This document shows positions 47,743 to 58,738 of a DNA stretch of 64,000 nucleotides, in pieces. The DNA is taken from assembly GCF_017312485.1 (NCBI RefSeq), contig NZ_BMBA01000001.1:186001-250000 (forward strand), written 5' to 3'. This stretch comes from Clostridium zeae. Its GTDB lineage: Bacteria > Bacillota > Clostridia > Clostridiales > Clostridiaceae. Numbering within the stretch: the first letter of the stretch is position 1; each line of letters starts with the position of its first letter. Made by a program: the position numbers and the translations under genes. Below the pieces are notes generated by a model. That model searched no databases, was not told where the DNA came from, and saw nothing but the letters and a program-made list of their open reading frames with translations.

Positions 47743-48462
47743 CTATATCTCTCCTCCAAATATCATTACAGTAATATTGTCTTTTCCCCCTCTATCTTTA
47801 GCCAGTTCAACTAGAGCAGTACAAGCGTCATCATAGTTAGATTTGGACTTGATCAAGTCTTTAATCTCTTCATTGGAAATCTCATTAGTTAAGCCATCAG
47901 AGCACAAAACCAGTATATCAAAGCCAGAAGAAGTTATATCAAATATATCTACTTCCACGTTTAAATTTGTACCTATAGATCTTGTAATGACATTTTTTCT
48001 AGGATGATGCATTGCCTCTTCTTCACTTATAGATCCACAATCCAAAAGTTCTTGAACTAAAGAATGATCTTTAGTTATCTTAATTATCTTATCATTAATA
48101 ATTCCTAAGCAACAACTATCTCCTACATTAGCAATCTGCACTAAGTTCTTAGTTGCAAAGCAAGCAGTTATTGTAGTTCCCATACCATTTAAGGCATCGT
48201 CGCCTAAAGAAAATTCAAATATATCTCTATTTACATGTTCTATAGCAGTTTTTAATATATCAACATCATCTATTGTACCATAATTTTCAACAAAATAGGA
48301 AATCAAACCTTCTGCAGCCATCTTACTTGCTACTTCTCCAGCATTATGACCTCCCATACCATCTGTAACTACGTAAATAGAATATCCCTCATCTTTATAG
48401 TAACTAGCAAAATCCTCATTTAAATTTCTTTTGTTACCCACATCTGTTTTAATGCTTACCAT
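47743..48462 (-). CDS. prpC: PP2C family Ser/Thr phosphatase PrpC
   Basis: Metal-dependent phosphatase that reverses PrkC phosphorylation. 239 residues with DGMGGHNAGEVAS, GDSCCLGI, LCSDGLTNEI and DNITVM, which supply the metal-binding aspartates. ATG start with TAGGGGGAA. It lies 15 bp after rlmN and 1 bp before prkC. Confidence 0.96.
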   Translation of the reverse strand: MVSIKTDVGNKRNLNEDFASYYKDEGYSIYVVTDGMGGHNAGEVASKMAAEGLISYFVENYGTIDDVDILKTAIEHVNRDIFEFSLGDDALNGMGTTITACFATKNLVQIANVGDSCCLGIINDKIIKITKDHSLVQELLDCGSISEEEAMHHPRKNVITRSIGTNLNVEVDIFDITSSGFDILVLCSDGLTNEISNEEIKDLIKSKSNYDDACTALVELAKDRGGKDNITVMIFGGEI

Positions 48463-48477
48463 AGAATCTTCCCCCTA

Positions 48478-49512
48478 TTAATTCTGGGAATCGATATAGC
48501 TTCTTCTTAATTGACCGCAAGCGGCATTTATATCCGTTCCCATCTCTCGCCTTACAGTAACTTCAACACCATAGCTTTTTAAAATACTCTCGAATTCTTC
48601 AATTGTTTTCTTAGATGATCTTTTAAAGGAGTTCTCAACTACTTCATTGACTGGTATTAAATTTACATGGCATAACATATTTTTAAGCAATCCTGCCAAT
48701 GCCTTAGCATCTTCTTTTGAATCATTTACATCCTTTACCAATGAATATTCAAAGGTAACTCTTCTTTTAGTATTCTTTATATAATAATCGCATGCATCCA
48801 ATATTTCTTTTATTGAATATTTATTTGCTATTGGCATTATCTGTTTTCTCTTTTCATCACTGAAAGCATGTAGCGAAATAGCTAAAGTAATCTGTGTATT
48901 CTTATCTGCAAATTCCTTTATTTTAGGTACTATTCCACAAGTTGAAAGTGTTATATGTCTTTGACCGATATTCAAACTATAATCCGCATTTACTAATTCT
49001 AAAAATTTCATGACATTTTCAAAGTTATCAAAGGGTTCGCCACTTCCCATCAAAACTACATTAGATATTCTCTCACCAAGAATTTTTTCACCAACTAAGA
49101 TTTCTGCCATGATTTCTCCAGTAGTTAGATTTCTGACCATTCCATTTAAGGTTGAAGCACAAAACTTACATCCCATTCTGCAACCAACTTGAGTAGAGAC
49201 ACAAATTGAATTTCCATGTTTATACTTCATAATAACCGCTTCGATTAAATTTCCATCTTTAAATTCCAAGAGTAACTTTTTGGTATCATCGTTTATAGAT
49301 GTATATATTTCTTTAATTTCAGGAATTCCAAAATAAAAGTTATTTTCTAGTTTTTCAACTAAAGCCTTAGATATGTTAGTCATTTCTTTGAATTCAAAAG
49401 TATGCTTTTTATAAACCCATTCTAAGATCTGTTTAGCTCTAAAAGCCCCTTCATTATTTGCCTTCATCCATGATTTAAGTTCATCAAGAGTTAGGTCTAA
49501 AATATTATCCAT
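48478..49512 (-). CDS. rlmN: Dual-specificity 23S rRNA/tRNA (adenine-C2)-methyltransferase RlmN
   Basis: Radical SAM enzyme methylating A2503 of 23S rRNA and A37 of some tRNAs. The cluster motif [11 protein letters not shown] gives C111, C115, C118; the methyl-relay cysteine C332 is in NAACGQLR, near the C-terminus. 344 residues. ATG start with AGGTGA. It lies 4 bp after rsmB. Confidence 0.97.
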   Translation of the reverse strand: MDNILDLTLDELKSWMKANNEGAFRAKQILEWVYKKHTFEFKEMTNISKALVEKLENNFYFGIPEIKEIYTSINDDTKKLLLEFKDGNLIEAVIMKYKHGNSICVSTQVGCRMGCKFCASTLNGMVRNLTTGEIMAEILVGEKILGERISNVVLMGSGEPFDNFENVMKFLELVNADYSLNIGQRHITLSTCGIVPKIKEFADKNTQITLAISLHAFSDEKRKQIMPIANKYSIKEILDACDYYIKNTKRRVTFEYSLVKDVNDSKEDAKALAGLLKNMLCHVNLIPVNEVVENSFKRSSKKTIEEFESILKSYGVEVTVRREMGTDINAACGQLRRSYIDSQN

Positions 49513-49516
49513 TGTA

Positions 49517-50842
49517 TCACCTACTTAACTTCCTAAGTTTTGCAATATAGAAACCATCAAAAAATTCGTTTGGTAATATAGTTACTGACCCATCGTCGTT
49601 GTATATTAGATTGTCACTTTCTCCTAAAAAAATCTTTTCAAACTGCACATCTTTATAATTCTCTTTAATCCACTTTATGTTTTCTTCATTTTCTTTTTTA
49701 TTCAATGTGCATGTAGAATATACCATTATTCCACCAGGTTTTAAGTACAACCATGCATTTTTTAATATATTTCTTTGAATTTCAACTAGATCTTTTAGGT
49801 CTTTTTGAGATTTTGTCCATTTTATTTCTGGTTTTTTTCTTATAATTCCAAAACCTGAGCATGGAGCATCAACTAAAATTCTATCAGCTGTTTCCCTTAA
49901 TTCACTATTATATTTAGCAGCATCTAATAATTTTGTTTGAATATTCTCTATACCTAACCTATTTTTGTTTTCTTCTACTAATTTAAGCTTATGATCATAA
50001 ATATCACAACCTATTACTGTTCCTTTATTTTCTAAAAGCTCAGCAATATGAGTTGTTTTCCCCCCTGGAGCACTACATAGATCTAGTACTTTTAGTTCTC
50101 CATTAAGTTCTAGAACTGGAGCTACCATCATGGCACTTTCATCTTGAACGGTTATTTTTCCTTCTATAAAGAGAGGATTGTTTTCTATACTCTTACCTCT
50201 AATTATGTTTATAGCTTCTGGACATATATTACCTTCTTCAACTGTATATCCTTGTTTATTTAATTCATCAAAAACATCATCATAGTCTGACTTTAATGAA
50301 TTAACCCTTACAGTTACACTTGGAGTTGAATTAAGTCCGCTTAATATCTTTATAGAATTTTCTCTACCATATTGTTCAACGAAAAGTTTAACCATCCAAG
50401 GTTCAAAGGAGTACTCAATTGAAAGATATTCAATATCACTTATATTATTTTTAATTTCACTGTCTTTATTTCTTATAAAGTTTCTGAGAACTCCATTTAT
50501 AAACCTTGAAGAATTTATTGAAATCTTTTTCCCCAAATTTACTGATTCATTAACTACCGCAAAATCAGGAACTCTATCTAAAAATTTAATTTGGTATATA
50601 GCACTTCTTAATATATTTAAAATTCTTTTATCTATTTTCTTTTCATCAGCTACTAAAGTAGAGATAATATAATCTATCGTTTTTTTATATTTAATTGTTC
50701 CATAAACTACTTCAGTAACTAGACCTTTATCTTTGTCATTCAAATCACTCTCACTAAGACGCTTATTAAGTTCTATGTTTGAATAAGCACCCTTGTAGAA
50801 AATACTATCTAAAGTATCTTTAATTATTTTTCTGCTATTCAT
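49517..50842 (-). CDS. rsmB: 16S rRNA (cytosine967-C5)-methyltransferase RsmB
   Basis: 441 residues: N-terminal NusB-like domain (about 1-140) and C-terminal SAM domain with [27 protein letters not shown] and the catalytic cysteine in YSTCTLN. ATG start with GAGGTAA. In the fmt-metalloprotease-rsmB-rlmN run. Confidence 0.96.
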   Translation of the reverse strand: MNSRKIIKDTLDSIFYKGAYSNIELNKRLSESDLNDKDKGLVTEVVYGTIKYKKTIDYIISTLVADEKKIDKRILNILRSAIYQIKFLDRVPDFAVVNESVNLGKKISINSSRFINGVLRNFIRNKDSEIKNNISDIEYLSIEYSFEPWMVKLFVEQYGRENSIKILSGLNSTPSVTVRVNSLKSDYDDVFDELNKQGYTVEEGNICPEAINIIRGKSIENNPLFIEGKITVQDESAMMVAPVLELNGELKVLDLCSAPGGKTTHIAELLENKGTVIGCDIYDHKLKLVEENKNRLGIENIQTKLLDAAKYNSELRETADRILVDAPCSGFGIIRKKPEIKWTKSQKDLKDLVEIQRNILKNAWLYLKPGGIMVYSTCTLNKKENEENIKWIKENYKDVQFEKIFLGESDNLIYNDDGSVTILPNEFFDGFYIAKLRKLSR

Positions 50843-50863
50843 CTTTTACCTCGATTTATATGT

Positions 50864-51541
50864 TTATCTGTCTCTATCACTAATTACTATAAGTCTTAAC
50901 AGTTGGGAAATAGCCATTAGAGTTGCTGCAACATAAGTCATTGCCGCCGCGCTAAGTACCTTCTGTGCCCCTTTTACTTCATCTGGATAGAGTATATTTC
51001 TGCTTTTTAAAATTTTCAAAGCTCTGCTGGATGCGTTGAATTCAACCGGAAGTGTTATAAGCTGGAACACTACCACAGCTGAAAAAAGTAGTATACCAAA
51101 GGTTATTAGTGGTCTTATCCCTAACATAAATCCTAAAACAAATAAAATCCATGAAAAATTCGAACCAATATTAACCGCTGGTACAATTGTGTTTCTTATA
51201 ATTAATGGAGCATAAGAATTTTTATGTTGAATTGCATGCCCTACTTCATGCGCTGCAACACCAATTGATGCAACAGAATTGCTATAATATACATCCTGTG
51301 ATAATCTTAAAACCTTTTGTCTTGGATCATAATGATCTGATAGCTTACCTGATACCAATTCTATAGGTATATTATGAAGACCAGAGTCATCTAAAATTAT
51401 CCTTGCTACTTGTGCGCCAGTATACCCATTATAACTCTTAACTTTGCTGTATTTGTTAAAAGTTGATGAAATTTTTGATTGAGCATATATAGATATTAAC
51501 ATTGCAGGTACTAACAATAAAAAAGTTGAATCAAAAAACAT
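50864..51541 (-). CDS. Zinc metallopeptidase, YugP family
   Basis: 225 residues with an N-terminal membrane segment, the zinc motif AAHEVGHAIQH (H98, E99, H102) and two to three further hydrophobic helices. It belongs to the COG2738/YugP group of membrane metallopeptidases whose substrates are unknown. ATG start with AAAGGAGTG. Its constant place between fmt and rsmB in clostridia suggests a housekeeping role. Confidence 0.88.
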   Translation of the reverse strand: MFFDSTFLLLVPAMLISIYAQSKISSTFNKYSKVKSYNGYTGAQVARIILDDSGLHNIPIELVSGKLSDHYDPRQKVLRLSQDVYYSNSVASIGVAAHEVGHAIQHKNSYAPLIIRNTIVPAVNIGSNFSWILFVLGFMLGIRPLITFGILLFSAVVVFQLITLPVEFNASSRALKILKSRNILYPDEVKGAQKVLSAAAMTYVAATLMAISQLLRLIVISDRDR

Positions 51542-51618
51542 TAATATTCACTCCTTTTATCATATTCTACTGCTAAGCACTTTAACCTCTTAAATCATTT
51601 ATAAATAGTCAAATTATA

Positions 51619-52551
51619 TTATTTGTTGAATATACAGCCTATTTCAAAGGAATTGCCGTTTATATATTGCTCTATATATAATGGCTTTCCGTTTGGAAAT
51701 TGAACTTTCTTTATAAGTAAAATATTTTCCCCTGTGGATACTTCAACCCCAGCCTTACTAACTGAAAGAATGGTTCCTGGTGCTTTTGCACTATCTTTCT
51801 CTATCACTTTAGTTTCGTAAATCTTCATTTGCTTATCCATGTATTGTGTATAAGCTATCGGCCATGGATTAAGTCCCCTTACTAGATTGTGAATTTCTAT
51901 TGCACTCTTACTCCAATCAATATTAGCTAAATTTTTATCTAACATTGAAGCATGGCAGGCTTTACTTTCATCTTGTTTTACTGGTGATATAGTGTTATTA
52001 ACTAAACCATTTATTGTATCAACTAAAAGCTTTCCACCAGTTTCCTTCAGTACATCGTATAGTTCTCCAGCGGTCATATCATCATTTATTTCTACACTAT
52101 TTGTTAAAAGCATATCCCCAGTATCTACCCCAACATCCATGAGCATAGTAGTATTGCCTGTTACTTTTTCTCCATTTATTACAGACCATTGTATAGGTGC
52201 AGAGCCTCTATATTTGGGAAGTAAAGAACCATGAAGGTTTATACACCCATATTTTGGTATATCCAAAACAGATTTAGGTAAAATTTGACCAAAGGCTACA
52301 ACCACTATGAAATCTGGCTCCATACCTCTTAATGCATCTATAGTTTCTGGTTCATTCTTAATTCTATTTGGCTGATATACAGGTATATTATTTTCTACCG
52401 CTACCTCTTTCACTGCAGACATAGCTAACTTCTTACCTCTTCCCTTAGGTCTATCTGGTTGAGTAAATACTGCCTTAACACCAAATTCAGATATTAATGC
52501 CTTTAATGATGGAACTGCAAAATCTGGAGTTCCCATAAAAACTATATTCAT
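51619..52551 (-). CDS. fmt: Methionyl-tRNA formyltransferase
   Basis: Formylates initiator Met-tRNA with 10-formyl-THF. 310 residues with [30 protein letters not shown] (catalytic N and H) and [12 protein letters not shown] start with AAGGAGAAG. Directly after def, so addition and removal of the formyl group are co-encoded. Confidence 0.97.
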   Translation of the reverse strand: MNIVFMGTPDFAVPSLKALISEFGVKAVFTQPDRPKGRGKKLAMSAVKEVAVENNIPVYQPNRIKNEPETIDALRGMEPDFIVVVAFGQILPKSVLDIPKYGCINLHGSLLPKYRGSAPIQWSVINGEKVTGNTTMLMDVGVDTGDMLLTNSVEINDDMTAGELYDVLKETGGKLLVDTINGLVNNTISPVKQDESKACHASMLDKNLANIDWSKSAIEIHNLVRGLNPWPIAYTQYMDKQMKIYETKVIEKDSAKAPGTILSVSKAGVEVSTGENILLIKKVQFPNGKPLYIEQYINGNSFEIGCIFNK

Positions 52552-52565
52552 AACTTATCTTCTCC

Positions 52566-53012
52566 TTACTGTTTAGAATAATCTACAAAAAGCACTCCAT
52601 TTAAATGGTCATTTTCGTGACATATTGCCCTAGCAAGAAGACCTTCTGCTTCTAATACAAACTCTTGTCCGTTTATATCAAGTGCTTTCACCTTAACTTT
52701 GCTTGGTCTTTCTACTTCTGATTGTTCCCCTGGTATACTAAGACATCCCTCCATATCAGTTTCAGCACCCTCAGTTTCTAATATTTCTGGATTAATAAAC
52801 ACTCTAGCACCATTATCATCATATACATCAATTACAAATATTCTCTTAAGGATTCCTACTTGAGGTGCAGCAAGCCCAACTCCATCTTCATCGTACATTG
52901 TATCAATCATGTCCTTAACTAGCGTTTTGATTCTATCATTTATAGTATCTACTTCTCTAGATTTTTTTCTTAAAATGTCATCACCAATTTTTCTTATATT
53001 TCTTAAAGCCAA
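52566..53012 (-). CDS. def: Peptide deformylase
   Basis: Removes the N-formyl group from new proteins. The start is taken as TTG at 53012, seven bases after AGGAG, giving the common [12 protein letters not shown]-terminus and 148 residues; the GTG three codons earlier overlaps the binding site. Three motifs are intact: [18 protein letters not shown] (C90) and HENDH (H132, E133, H136). Confidence 0.95.
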   Translation of the reverse strand: MALRNIRKIGDDILRKKSREVDTINDRIKTLVKDMIDTMYDEDGVGLAAPQVGILKRIFVIDVYDDNGARVFINPEILETEGAETDMEGCLSIPGEQSEVERPSKVKVKALDINGQEFVLEAEGLLARAICHENDHLNGVLFVDYSKQ

Positions 53013-53023
53013 AGCTATCACTC

Positions 53024-55228
53024 CTATACTAAATTATTTGGATTTATATCCATACTAATCCTTATATCATTATAAACTTCATTTGATAATTCATAAACTA
53101 TATCTTTTATATTATGTGCCAAAGATAACTCAAAATTACCTTTTATTAAAATTTGCCATCTATACATTTCATTAATCTTTTGAATTATACATGGACATGG
53201 TCCCAATACTTCTACTTGATTATTATCTTTTAATTCATTTTTGATACTATAACCAAGCTTTTCACAATGCTTTTGCAAATTCACTTGATTCTTAGAACTT
53301 AAATTAATAAGCATTATATTGGCATACGGAGGATAATTCATAGATTTTCTAAGAACAATCTCTTCTTTATAAAAGCCTTCATAATCATTATTTTTTGCAT
53401 AGCTTAAGCTATAATGTTCAGGATTATAACTTTGCACTAAAACATTGCCTTCTTTACTTCCTCTTCCTGCTCTTCCACCAACTTGAGTAATTAATTGATA
53501 TGTTCTTTCGCTAGATCTAAAGTCTGGAAGATTAAGCGAAATATCTGCTGTTACAACTCCAACAAGTGTAACATTAGGAAAATCTAACCCTTTTGAAATC
53601 ATCTGTGTTCCAACAAGAATGTCAGCTTCACCGTTTTTAAAACTATTATATATCTCTTCATGAGAATTTTTCTTTCTTGTAGTGTCAACATCCATTCTAA
53701 GAACTCTTGCTTTTGGGAATAATCTCTTTATTTCAATTTCTAGTTTCTCAGTGCCTGCACCAAAATATTTAACATATTTGCTGCTACAAGATGGACATTC
53801 ATTTTGTTGCCTATGTGCCGTACCGCAGTAATGGCATACAAGATATCCATTAGTATGATAAGTCATAGCTATATCGCAATGAGGACATTTAAATACGTAT
53901 CCACATTTTCTACAAGATACAAAGGTTGAGTAACCTCGTCTATTAAGAAAAATTATTATTTGCTCTCTCTTTTCCAATCTATCTTGGATTGCTTCATATA
54001 ATTTTTTACTAAACATACTTTTGTTATTGTTACTAAGTTCTTCTCTCATATCAATAACTTCCATCTTAGGCAAACTGGAACTATCTACTCTATTTTTTAA
54101 TTCAACTAATTTCATATTTCCTTCTAATGCCTTAAAGTAGGATTCAATACTTGGAGTAGCTGAACCATAAACAACAGTACAACCTGTTAATTTACTTTTA
54201 AATTCTGCTATTTCTCTAGTATGGTATTTAGGATTTTGTTCAGACTTGTAAGTTCCCTCGTGTTCCTCATCTATAACAATAAGACCTAAATTATCAAAAG
54301 GAAGAAATATAGCTGATCTAGCACCAATAACCAACTTAACGTCACCATTTTTTATTCTAAACCATTCATCAAAACGCTCACCATCAGATAATCTACTATG
54401 AAAAACAGCTACATTCTTTCCAAATCTCCCCTTAAACCGTTCAATCATTTGAGGGGTTAAGGCTATTTCAGGAACTAAAATCAAAGATGTCTTATCGTTA
54501 TTAAGCATATGGTTAACTAGATTCATATAAACCTCAGTTTTCCCGCTACCAGTAACACCTTTAAGCAATATTAATTTATTTTTACTATTTAAAATACCAT
54601 CAACTGCTTGTTGTTGTTCCTCATTTAAAACTTTTGAAGAATATACTTCATATTTTCTAGTGTTTATCCTATTTACCTGTTCATCATCAGAAAAAATAAT
54701 GTTATTTTCCAATAACTTAGAGAGTGTATAAGCAGATAGTTTAAATTTATCCATTAGTTCACTTTTAGTATAAATACCGCTATTTTCAGAAATAATATCC
54801 ACAGCATTTTTATAATTAGGCTTATTAAGACTTTCTTTAAGTTCAGCACCACCGTAGCATATTACTTTTTTAGTCTTTATTCTATTCCCCTTCATAATAC
54901 CAGTAGGAATTAACACCCTAATAGCTTCAATATACTTACATAAATATTTTTCTCTCATAAATTGTATTAGGCTAAAATCATCTTCTGTAATTAATGGATT
55001 TTCATCACAGACTTCTGAAATAGCCTTTAGTTTTGATATGTTTCCGTTATAGTCATTATATAGATCCATAACGAAAGCCTCTATTGTTTTATTTCCTTTT
55101 CCAAAAGGAACTCTTATTCTATGTCCTTTTTGAATCAAGGGACTAAATTTATCTGGTACTTCATATGTAAACAACTTATCTACTTTTAAAGCGTCACTAT
55201 TTACAACTACACCTGCGAATAAACTCAA
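53024..55228 (-). CDS. priA: Primosomal protein N' (replication restart helicase PriA)
   Basis: Reloads the replisome at abandoned forks. 734 residues if the TTG at 55228 is used (AAGGGTG six bases upstream). Helicase motifs: [26 protein letters not shown]; zinc-binding insert with [18 protein letters not shown] and CPSC. The start is only 26 bp from the terminator-like hairpin of family A copy A3, leaving no room for a promoter between them. Confidence 0.96.
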   Translation of the reverse strand: MSLFAGVVVNSDALKVDKLFTYEVPDKFSPLIQKGHRIRVPFGKGNKTIEAFVMDLYNDYNGNISKLKAISEVCDENPLITEDDFSLIQFMREKYLCKYIEAIRVLIPTGIMKGNRIKTKKVICYGGAELKESLNKPNYKNAVDIISENSGIYTKSELMDKFKLSAYTLSKLLENNIIFSDDEQVNRINTRKYEVYSSKVLNEEQQQAVDGILNSKNKLILLKGVTGSGKTEVYMNLVNHMLNNDKTSLILVPEIALTPQMIERFKGRFGKNVAVFHSRLSDGERFDEWFRIKNGDVKLVIGARSAIFLPFDNLGLIVIDEEHEGTYKSEQNPKYHTREIAEFKSKLTGCTVVYGSATPSIESYFKALEGNMKLVELKNRVDSSSLPKMEVIDMREELSNNNKSMFSKKLYEAIQDRLEKREQIIIFLNRRGYSTFVSCRKCGYVFKCPHCDIAMTYHTNGYLVCHYCGTAHRQQNECPSCSSKYVKYFGAGTEKLEIEIKRLFPKARVLRMDVDTTRKKNSHEEIYNSFKNGEADILVGTQMISKGLDFPNVTLVGVVTADISLNLPDFRSSERTYQLITQVGGRAGRGSKEGNVLVQSYNPEHYSLSYAKNNDYEGFYKEEIVLRKSMNYPPYANIMLINLSSKNQVNLQKHCEKLGYSIKNELKDNNQVEVLGPCPCIIQKINEMYRWQILIKGNFELSLAHNIKDIVYELSNEVYNDIRISMDINPNNLV

Positions 55229-55253
55229 TATTATCACCCTTAGCTATATTTAA

Positions 55254-55414
55254 AAATCGCTAATACGATTTTTTTTGCGCATCTGCCTTTTCCAAACATA
55301 TGTGAGGAAATTCTGGCAGACGAATGTTCACTTTACTCTAATTAAATTATCATCTTGATTATAAAGAAATTCAAGTTATTCAAAGATTTTTATTATTATA
55401 ATCTATAATAGAGT
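55254..55414 (-). repeat. Family A intergenic element, copy A3
   Basis: Plus-strand AAAAATCG/CGATTTTT hairpin (shorter than in the other copies and lacking the CTGAAG core), then TTTTTTGCGCATCTGCC, ATGTGAGGAAATTC and GGCAGACG. TCTGCC can pair perfectly with GGCAGA. It fills the gap between the coaBC terminator and the priA start. In the minus direction the hairpin ends about 25 bp before the priA start codon. Confidence 0.7.
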
Positions 55415-55440
55415 AAAAAAAGCGCAATTAGCGCTTTTTT
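55415..55440 (-). terminator. coaBC terminator
   Basis: AAAAAAGCGC / GCGCTTTTTT (55416-55425, 55431-55440) with T run on the minus strand. The coaBC stop codon lies in its loop. Confidence 0.8.
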
Positions 55441-56612
55441 ATTATATTAAACAAATTTCTTGCTACGTCTTTTTTATTCATTTTATCCAAGGTAAAATGT
55501 TCACCTTTAGATGAAATAATTGTAACCAAATTATCATCTGATGCAAAACCTGTATCTGATTTTGATATATCATTTGCAACAATATAATCTAGATTTTTTC
55601 TTTTAAGTTTGCCATCTGCATTTTCTATTAGATCATTGCTTTCTGCAGCAAATCCTATTAAAATCTGATTTTTTTTCTGTTCACCTAAAGTTTTAAGAAT
55701 ATCATTGTCTCTTATAAAATCAATTGAAAGATCTCCTTCAGTTTTCTTGATTTTTTTGTCATGATAAACTTTAGGCTTATAATCTGCAACTGCTGCAGAT
55801 TTTATAACAATATCTGAAGAATCAAAATCTTCTAAAACAGCCTTCATCATTTGCTCATTTGTTCTAACTCTTACTATTTTCATTCCAAAAGGATCAGGAA
55901 TATCTGAAGGTCCAGCTATAAGTACTACATCAGCACCTCTATCTCTCGCTTCTTCAGCAATAGCAAAACCCATCTTACCAGAAGATCTATTTGATATAAA
56001 TCTAACCGGATCAATATCAGAAACAGTAGGACCAGCAGTTACTAAAACTTTCTTCCCTACTAAATCCTTTTGATCATTTAACATACTTATTACATAATCA
56101 GAAATAAGTTTTGTATCGGCAAGCTTACCTTTACCAACATCCCCACAAGCCAATCTTCCACTTGCAGGTTCAATAAAGTTATACCCTAATCTTTTTAGTT
56201 TTGTAAGATTTTCTTGAACTATTACATTTTCATACATATTTGTATTCATGGCTGGAGCAAAAACAACTGGGGCTTTTGTAGCCATTATTGTAGTTGATAG
56301 CATATCATCGGCAATACCATTTGCTACTTTTCCAATAATATTGGCAGTAGCTGGTACAACAAGCATTAAATCTGCTCTTTTTGCTAATGAAATATGCTGA
56401 ATTTCCCAAGCCTTAGGTTCTGCAAACATGTCTGTAACAACCATGTTTTGACTTAAAGATTGAAATGAAAGTGGTGTTACAAACTCAGTTGCTGACTCAG
56501 TCATAATTACATGAATGTCAATATCCTGTTTCTTTAAAGTACTAATAACATCTAAAGCTTTATATACTGCTACTCCTCCAGAAACGCCAACAACAACACA
56601 CTTTTTACTCAT
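55428..56612 (-). CDS. coaBC: Bifunctional phosphopantothenoylcysteine decarboxylase/synthase CoaBC
   Basis: Steps two and three of coenzyme A synthesis. The N-terminal flavin-binding CoaC domain (about 1-185) has GVSGGVAVYKA and PAMNTNMY. The C-terminal CoaB domain has NRSSGKMGFAIAEEA and AAVADYKPK. 394 residues. ATG start with AAGGAAGG. It lies one base after rpoZ. The CoA theme is shared with coaD at 37 kb. Confidence 0.97.
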   Translation of the reverse strand: MSKKCVVVGVSGGVAVYKALDVISTLKKQDIDIHVIMTESATEFVTPLSFQSLSQNMVVTDMFAEPKAWEIQHISLAKRADLMLVVPATANIIGKVANGIADDMLSTTIMATKAPVVFAPAMNTNMYENVIVQENLTKLKRLGYNFIEPASGRLACGDVGKGKLADTKLISDYVISMLNDQKDLVGKKVLVTAGPTVSDIDPVRFISNRSSGKMGFAIAEEARDRGADVVLIAGPSDIPDPFGMKIVRVRTNEQMMKAVLEDFDSSDIVIKSAAVADYKPKVYHDKKIKKTEGDLSIDFIRDNDILKTLGEQKKNQILIGFAAESNDLIENADGKLKRKNLDYIVANDISKSDTGFASDDNLVTIISSKGEHFTLDKMNKKDVARNLFNIIKKR

Positions 56613-56613
56613 T

Positions 56614-56832
56614 CTATTTTAAGCCTTCCTTTATTTGTTCATATTTTACAAAGCCATCATTAACTTCATTAATAGAAACTGTTAAAGGTTTATTTGAATC
56701 TACCTTTACATATGGTTCAGCACCATCTATTATTTGTCTTGCTCTCTTTGAAGTTACGATAACTAATGAATATCTGTTGTCTACCTTTTCTAATAAGTCT
56801 ACGATTGATGGATTAATCATAGAGTTGCTCAT
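56614..56832 (-). CDS. rpoZ: DNA-directed RNA polymerase omega subunit
   Basis: 72-residue subunit aiding polymerase assembly. The conserved block NRYSLVIVTSKRARQI is at about residues 18-33. The ATG at 56832 has AGGAGGG nine bases upstream; the later in-frame ATG has none. It overlaps gmk by 20 bp, as often seen. Confidence 0.96.
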   Translation of the reverse strand: MSNSMINPSIVDLLEKVDNRYSLVIVTSKRARQIIDGAEPYVKVDSNKPLTVSINEVNDGFVKYEQIKEGLK

Positions 56833-57451
56833 GAATTAAACCCTCCTTTGATTCTATTATAGTTTCTTTTATTCTGTCTACCCTGCATTTTTCTGCTAGG
56901 ATAATACTTTCTATTTTTTTAACTGCTTCATCAACTGTATCATTTACAACTGCATAGTTATATTTTGATACATAATTTATCTCTTGATACGCTGATTTGA
57001 ATCTTGTCATTAAAGATTCTTGTGTTTCGCTTCCTCTATTTATGATTCTTTGTTTTAGTTCTTCCATTGATGGAGGAAGAATAAATACGAAAACACCATC
57101 TCTAGCATTTTCCTTAACCTTTAGTGCGCCTTGAATATCAATTTCAAGGATTACATTTATACCTTCATCTAGCATTTGATCTACTGTGGATTTTGGAGTT
57201 CCATAATAATTACCATAAACTTCTGCCCACTCAATGAAATCATCTTTTTCTACTTTTTGCAAAAACTCTTCTTTAGTAATAAAGTAGTAGTTCACGCCTT
57301 CAACTTCTCCAACTCTTGGATTTCTAGTTGTTGCTGAAACTGAAATGAAAAGATTATCATTTTTTTCTACCAAAGCTTTACATATGGTGCCTTTTCCAGC
57401 GCCTGAAGGTCCTGATATCACAATAAGTATTCCTTTATCGTGTTGATGCAT
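56813..57451 (-). CDS. gmk: Guanylate kinase
   Basis: Phosphorylates GMP to GDP. 212 residues: P-loop SGPSGAGKGT (13-22), SATTRNPRVGEVEGVNY for GMP binding, EIDIQGA. The ATG shares one base with the remA stop (TAATG), implying coupled translation. Confidence 0.97.
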   Translation of the reverse strand: MHQHDKGILIVISGPSGAGKGTICKALVEKNDNLFISVSATTRNPRVGEVEGVNYYFITKEEFLQKVEKDDFIEWAEVYGNYYGTPKSTVDQMLDEGINVILEIDIQGALKVKENARDGVFVFILPPSMEELKQRIINRGSETQESLMTRFKSAYQEINYVSKYNYAVVNDTVDEAVKKIESIILAEKCRVDRIKETIIESKEGLIHEQLYD

Positions 57452-57720
57452 TATTCGTCTACCTCTTCTACATCATCATCTTTAGTAGACAATCTATGTG
57501 CAACTGTTTCAGGTTGAACTGCTGATAAAATAACATGATCGCTATCTGTAATGATAACTGCTCTTGTTCTTCTACCATATGTAGCGTCAATTAACATACC
57601 TCTATCTCTAGCCTCTTGAATTATTCTTTTTATTGGTGCTGATTCTGGGCTTACTATTGCAACAAGTCTATTAGCTGAAACTATATTTCCAAAACCAATG
57701 TTGATCAATTTGATACTCAT
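57451..57720 (-). CDS. remA: Extracellular matrix/biofilm regulator RemA family (DUF370)
   Basis: 89-residue DNA-binding protein of the DUF370 family. Bacillus RemA activates matrix genes as an oligomer that wraps DNA. Conserved segments [17 protein letters not shown] and [12 protein letters not shown] are intact. ATG with TAGGAGG. Between yicC and gmk, the standard position; the target genes here are unknown. Confidence 0.94.
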   Translation of the reverse strand: MSIKLINIGFGNIVSANRLVAIVSPESAPIKRIIQEARDRGMLIDATYGRRTRAVIITDSDHVILSAVQPETVAHRLSTKDDDVEEVDE

Positions 57721-57730
57721 ATTATTCCTC

Positions 57731-58612
57731 CTACTCGATATTTTGAATCTGTTCTCTTATTTTCTCTATCATATTTTTAATATTGATAACTAAATTAGTA
57801 ATTTCCAAATCAGTTGATTTGGATGCTATTGTATTTGCTTCCCTATTCATTTCTTGAATAATAAAGTCTAATTTTCTGCCAACTGGTTCGTTAAGTAAAA
57901 ATGTATTTCTAAGTTGATGTATATGACTATAAAGTCTTGTAATCTCTTCATCAATAGTTGATTTATCTGCAAAAATAGCTACTTCCATTGCAAGTCTATT
58001 TTCGTCAATCTGTACATTTTCTAAAATACCTTGAAGTTTTTCTCTTAATTTTTCTTTATATGCTTTAAGAACTTCAGGACATTTAGCTTCAATCTTTCTG
58101 ACATTAGCTTCAATATCATTAGATTTTAGAACTATATCTTCATAAAGCTTTTGACCTTCAGCTTCTCTCATGCATATTATCGTATCAAGTGCTTTATTCA
58201 CTAGAGGAAGTAATTCTTTCCAAATATCTTCTAAATTTTCCTCATGCTCCTCTAGGACTATAACTTCAGGAAATTTAGAAATTAATGTTAAGCTTAATTC
58301 ATCTCTTAATGAATATCTTTCTTTTATTTGCTTTAGACAATCTACATAACTATCTGCTAAATTAACATTTAATTTTGCTGCAGTATCAAATTGCCCATAG
58401 TTCTTGTAGTTCAAAAAGATATCAACTTTACCTCTGTTCAATCTTTCTCCTACAATTCTTCTTATTCTTTCCTCAAGTGAAATCATTGATTTTGGCATTC
58501 TTATATTTATATCCAGATATCTATGATTAACACTCTTCATTTCTAATGAAAAACTTCTAGTACTTTCTTCTTCACTTGAAGCTCTTCCAAAACCTGTCAT
58601 ACTTTTAATCAT
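57731..58612 (-). CDS. yicC: YicC family endoribonuclease
   Basis: 293 residues with [11 protein letters not shown] at the N-terminus, [10 protein letters not shown] and a C-terminal DUF1732 domain ([14 protein letters not shown]). YicC proteins have been shown to be RNases in Bacillus and E. coli. The start is ATG 58612, seven bases after AGGAGG; the TTG two codons earlier abuts the binding site. It heads the yicC-remA-gmk-rpoZ-coaBC run. Confidence 0.93.
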   Translation of the reverse strand: MIKSMTGFGRASSEEESTRSFSLEMKSVNHRYLDINIRMPKSMISLEERIRRIVGERLNRGKVDIFLNYKNYGQFDTAAKLNVNLADSYVDCLKQIKERYSLRDELSLTLISKFPEVIVLEEHEENLEDIWKELLPLVNKALDTIICMREAEGQKLYEDIVLKSNDIEANVRKIEAKCPEVLKAYKEKLREKLQGILENVQIDENRLAMEVAIFADKSTIDEEITRLYSHIHQLRNTFLLNEPVGRKLDFIIQEMNREANTIASKSTDLEITNLVINIKNMIEKIREQIQNIE

Positions 58613-58738
58613 TGTCAATCCTCCTAAAAAAATATATCAGATTGAGACTATACTCATTGTATATAATAGGCTTAATAAATGTCAACAGTTTGTTAACAAA
58701 ATGTTTACATTTAAATGCAATATTTTTTCTATGAAATA

